DNA of 64,000 bases, taken from the NCBI GenBank assembly GCA_945897465.1, contig CAMDFK010000010.1, positions 36,145 through 100,144 on the forward strand, written 5' to 3'. Below are positions 61,888-64,000 of this stretch, one piece after another; position 1 is the stretch's first letter; the number at the start of each line of letters is the position of its first letter. The stretch is from Limnohabitans sp. Rim8. Lineage in GTDB: Bacteria > Pseudomonadota > Gammaproteobacteria > Burkholderiales > Burkholderiaceae_C. The notes under the pieces were generated by a model. The model did no database searches. It worked only from the letters and a program-made list of their open reading frames with translations, and was not told the origin of the DNA. The position numbers were made by a program, and so were the translations under genes.

Positions 61888-62958
61888 TCAACCCACGCAA
61901 TGGATCAGTTGCGTGACCAAATCAGTTTGCCCAGAAATTTGATGGCGCTTGGTTTTGGTATTGTGGCTCCAAATCTGCAGCGTTTTGGAATTGAGCGCAG
62001 GCCATTCACCCGCTTCCATCCCATTCCAAGCCCGATGCGCCTTGCGCAAGCTTTCCGGGGCCTGCAACCAATCCATAAACGCTTCGAGCTTGGCATGGTG
62101 CGCGTTGTCGTCTTGTGGGTAGATGTGCCAAATGAAGGGCTGGCCTGCCCACAGCGCCCGCACCAGAGAGTCTTCGCCGCGCACAAAGTTGAGGTCGCAG
62201 GCCCACAGCATCTCGTCGAAGCCGTTTTGGTCGGTGTAGGGCAGGGCGCTCCAGCTGGGGTGCTCGGGCATGCCTGTCAATGCTTGCTGCACCGCAGCCA
62301 CCGGGCGGCCGGGGGTGACGAGCAGGTGGTGGGGTGTGCCCACCAGTTGCGCCAGCAGCTGGGGCAGGGCAGCGGGTTCGTAGCAGAATAGGCTGATCAG
62401 CAGGCCATGCGGGGCCAAGTTGGGTGCGTGTTGCTCGCGCCAGGCAGCGCGGTCAAAGCGTTGTTGTCGTGCCACCAAGTCGGTTTCGCGCATCAGGCCA
62501 CCCGTGTCTGGGGTGAAGCCGGGGTAAAAAAAGGTCTTGGTCCAGCCCTTGGCCGGGCCTCTCATGATGGGCGAAGGCAGCTGGTGCATGCGGGGCACCC
62601 AGTCTTCGGCACTCAGGTATTCGAGGTTGATCCACCTGGGTTGTTGCGCTCGGGTGGCTACACCATGCGCCACAAAGGCTTCAGGGATGTCGCAGCCAAA
62701 GGCCTCAACCCAGACGTCGGCTGGGGGCAGCGCTTGCAGGGTGCTGGCTTGGCTGGCATCGGCCCACGGCCGCACTTCAATGCCAGGCTCTTGGTGGGCG
62801 GTGGGGGCCATCCAGGCCAGGGCCGAGGCGTCGTCCACCCACAGGCGCACGCGTTGGCCCGCGTCGCGCAACTGGCGCGTCAGGCGCCAGCACACGCCCA
62901 GGTCGCCGTGGTTGTCGATGACGGTGCAGAAGATGTCCCAGAGTTGGCCAGTTTGCAT
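61888..62958 (-). CDS. earP: EF-P arginine rhamnosyltransferase EarP
   Basis: Inverting GT-B glycosyltransferase (356 residues) that adds rhamnose from dTDP-L-rhamnose to Arg32 of EF-P. The N-terminal [20 protein letters not shown] (about residues 8-27), with the catalytic-site Asp residues, and the C-terminal [20 protein letters not shown] and QDDNAH are EarP signatures. ATG 62958 is preferred to an upstream start. It pairs with efp at 58828 but is separated by about 2.5 kb of other genes. Divergent from uvrC with 54 bases between starts. Confidence 0.96.
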   Translation of the reverse strand: MQTGQLWDIFCTVIDNHGDLGVCWRLTRQLRDAGQRVRLWVDDASALAWMAPTAHQEPGIEVRPWADASQASTLQALPPADVWVEAFGCDIPEAFVAHGVATRAQQPRWINLEYLSAEDWVPRMHQLPSPIMRGPAKGWTKTFFYPGFTPDTGGLMRETDLVARQQRFDRAAWREQHAPNLAPHGLLISLFCYEPAALPQLLAQLVGTPHHLLVTPGRPVAAVQQALTGMPEHPSWSALPYTDQNGFDEMLWACDLNFVRGEDSLVRALWAGQPFIWHIYPQDDNAHHAKLEAFMDWLQAPESLRKAHRAWNGMEAGEWPALNSKTLQIWSHNTKTKRHQISGQTDLVTQLIHCVG

Positions 62959-63012
62959 GCGGCGATTGTCGCTGGAGATTTCACACACCTCTTTTCACAG
63001 ACAATAGCTGCC

Positions 63013-64000
63013 ATGTCGAACACCCATGATGAAGCCCTGCTCGCGCAAGTTGCCGCGCTGCCCGCCTTGCCGGGTGTGTACCGCTACTTTGATGCGCAGG
63101 AGCAGCTGCTTTATGTGGGCAAGGCGCTGAACCTCAAGCGCCGGGTGTCGAGCTATTTCCAGAAGGACCACGGCGGCACCCGCATTGGGCACATGGTCAG
63201 CAAGATCACGCGCATGGAAACCACCGTGGTGCGCTCCGAGGCCGAAGCGCTGCTGCTGGAAAACAACCTCATCAAGACGCTGCACCCACGCTTCAACATC
63301 CTGTTTCGGGACGACAAGAGTTACCCCTACCTCAAGCTCACGGGCAACGGCCGCGTGGCGCTGCCCGCTGTGGTCAAGACGCCCGAGGCGCAGCATTACC
63401 CGCGAGTGGCCTATTACCGGGGGGCGGTGGAAAAGAAACACCGCTACTTCGGGCCATTCCCAAGCGCCTGGGCGGTCAAGGAGTCGATTCAGCTGATCCA
63501 AAAGGTGTTCAGGCTGCGTACCTGCGAGGACACGGTGTTTGCCAACCGCACCCGGCCTTGCCTGCTGTTTCAGATCAAGCGTTGCTCGGGGCCATGTGTG
63601 AACCTGATCAGCCCCGAGGACTACAAGGCCGATGTGCATCACGCCGAGCAGTTTTTGCGTGGTGAGACCCAGGCGCTGATGCGCGAGATGGAAGCGCGGA
63701 TGATGCAGCATGCCGAGCGCCTGGAGTTTGAGCTGGCCGCCGAGGTGCGCAACCAGCTGACGGCGCTGTCGCGGGTCTTGCACCAGCAGTCGGTGGACAC
63801 GGCGGTGGACACCGATGCCGACATTTTGGTGGCCAAGGTTCAGGGCGGCCGCGCTTGTGTGAACCTGGCCATGGTGCGCGGCGGGCGGCATTTGGGCGAC
63901 CGGCCTTATTTCCCGGTGCATGTGCAAGACGCGCAGGACTTGCTGGGTCTGGAGGAGGGCGAAGCGCCGCTCCCGGTTGAGGTGCAGGTGCTCGAAGCCT
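63013..64000 (+). CDS. uvrC: UvrABC excinuclease subunit C, 5' part
   Basis: Nucleotide-excision repair endonuclease, running off the window edge. The GIY-YIG domain is visible at residues about 15-95 ([20 protein letters not shown], then [10 protein letters not shown]), followed by the UVR motif region. About 329 codons of about 600 are present; the C-terminal RNase-H-like domain is outside. The start ATG 63013 follows the divergent earP promoter region. Confidence 0.97.
   Translation, partial: MSNTHDEALLAQVAALPALPGVYRYFDAQEQLLYVGKALNLKRRVSSYFQKDHGGTRIGHMVSKITRMETTVVRSEAEALLLENNLIKTLHPRFNILFRDDKSYPYLKLTGNGRVALPAVVKTPEAQHYPRVAYYRGAVEKKHRYFGPFPSAWAVKESIQLIQKVFRLRTCEDTVFANRTRPCLLFQIKRCSGPCVNLISPEDYKADVHHAEQFLRGETQALMREMEARMMQHAERLEFELAAEVRNQLTALSRVLHQQSVDTAVDTDADILVAKVQGGRACVNLAMVRGGRHLGDRPYFPVHVQDAQDLLGLEEGEAPLPVEVQVLEA

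Overview
This window looks like a chromosome segment of a flagellated betaproteobacterium of the order Burkholderiales, most likely family Comamonadaceae. The evidence is a GC-rich sequence, a sigma-54/FliA-type flagellar cluster, the EarP/EF-P(Arg32) pair, Bug-family periplasmic binding proteins, a phasin, an HpnD-type squalene pathway gene and dense short intergenic regions. The species call is inference; no rRNA gene is present.

Layout. 1-7034: flagellar block flhA-flhF-flhG-fliA, two uncharacterised genes and fliS, with a clear sigma-54 promoter before flhA and a FliA-type (sigma-28) promoter before fliS. 7126-7354: tRNA-Arg and tRNA-Pro. 7417-11915: hemH, a HAD phosphatase, a GST and two squalene/phytoene synthase family genes. 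12001-16324: an RND efflux pair. 16441-22529: tRNA-Leu and the protein quality control block tig-clpP-clpX-lon, with sigma-32-like promoters before clpP and lon. 22629-22975: two identical tRNA-Gly genes and tRNA-Cys. 23074-33022: mixed metabolism (cupin, aminotransferase, FKBP, flavin oxidoreductase, GST, MAPEG, MFS, murI, fumarase, YqhA) and a second tRNA-Leu. 33203-38165: acs, a Bug-family gene broken by an in-frame TGA, and ggt. 38253-39816: a divergent TetR regulator and uncharacterised membrane protein around two near-identical palindromic operators. 39888-47132: an SDR, two small membrane proteins, ahpC-ahpF, an iron-type binding protein and a patatin sharing a Fur-box region, and a phasin. 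47319-52891: tightly packed HDAC-like, thioesterase and nitroreductase genes, followed by a branched-chain-type ABC transporter with fused permeases and no binding protein. 52969-58739: pncB, a 2-hydroxyacid dehydrogenase, rmuC, an MFS gene and a LOG-family gene. 58828-62958: efp and earP, separated by a YeeE/YedE pair and a compositionally different patch with an orphan hexapeptide-repeat protein and a decayed Fic gene. 63013-64000: start of uvrC.

Most of the window is conserved core genome. Points that deserve attention are the TetR/membrane-protein locus with duplicated operators, the broken Bug gene, the patch between efp and earP, a small family of dispersed inverted repeats (one abuts livG and seems to supply its ribosome binding site), the unknown genes in the flagellar block, and two small proteins of 42 and 56 residues. 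I did not find a CRISPR array, transposase, prophage or toxin-antitoxin module, and I see no convincing wholly new multi-gene system.
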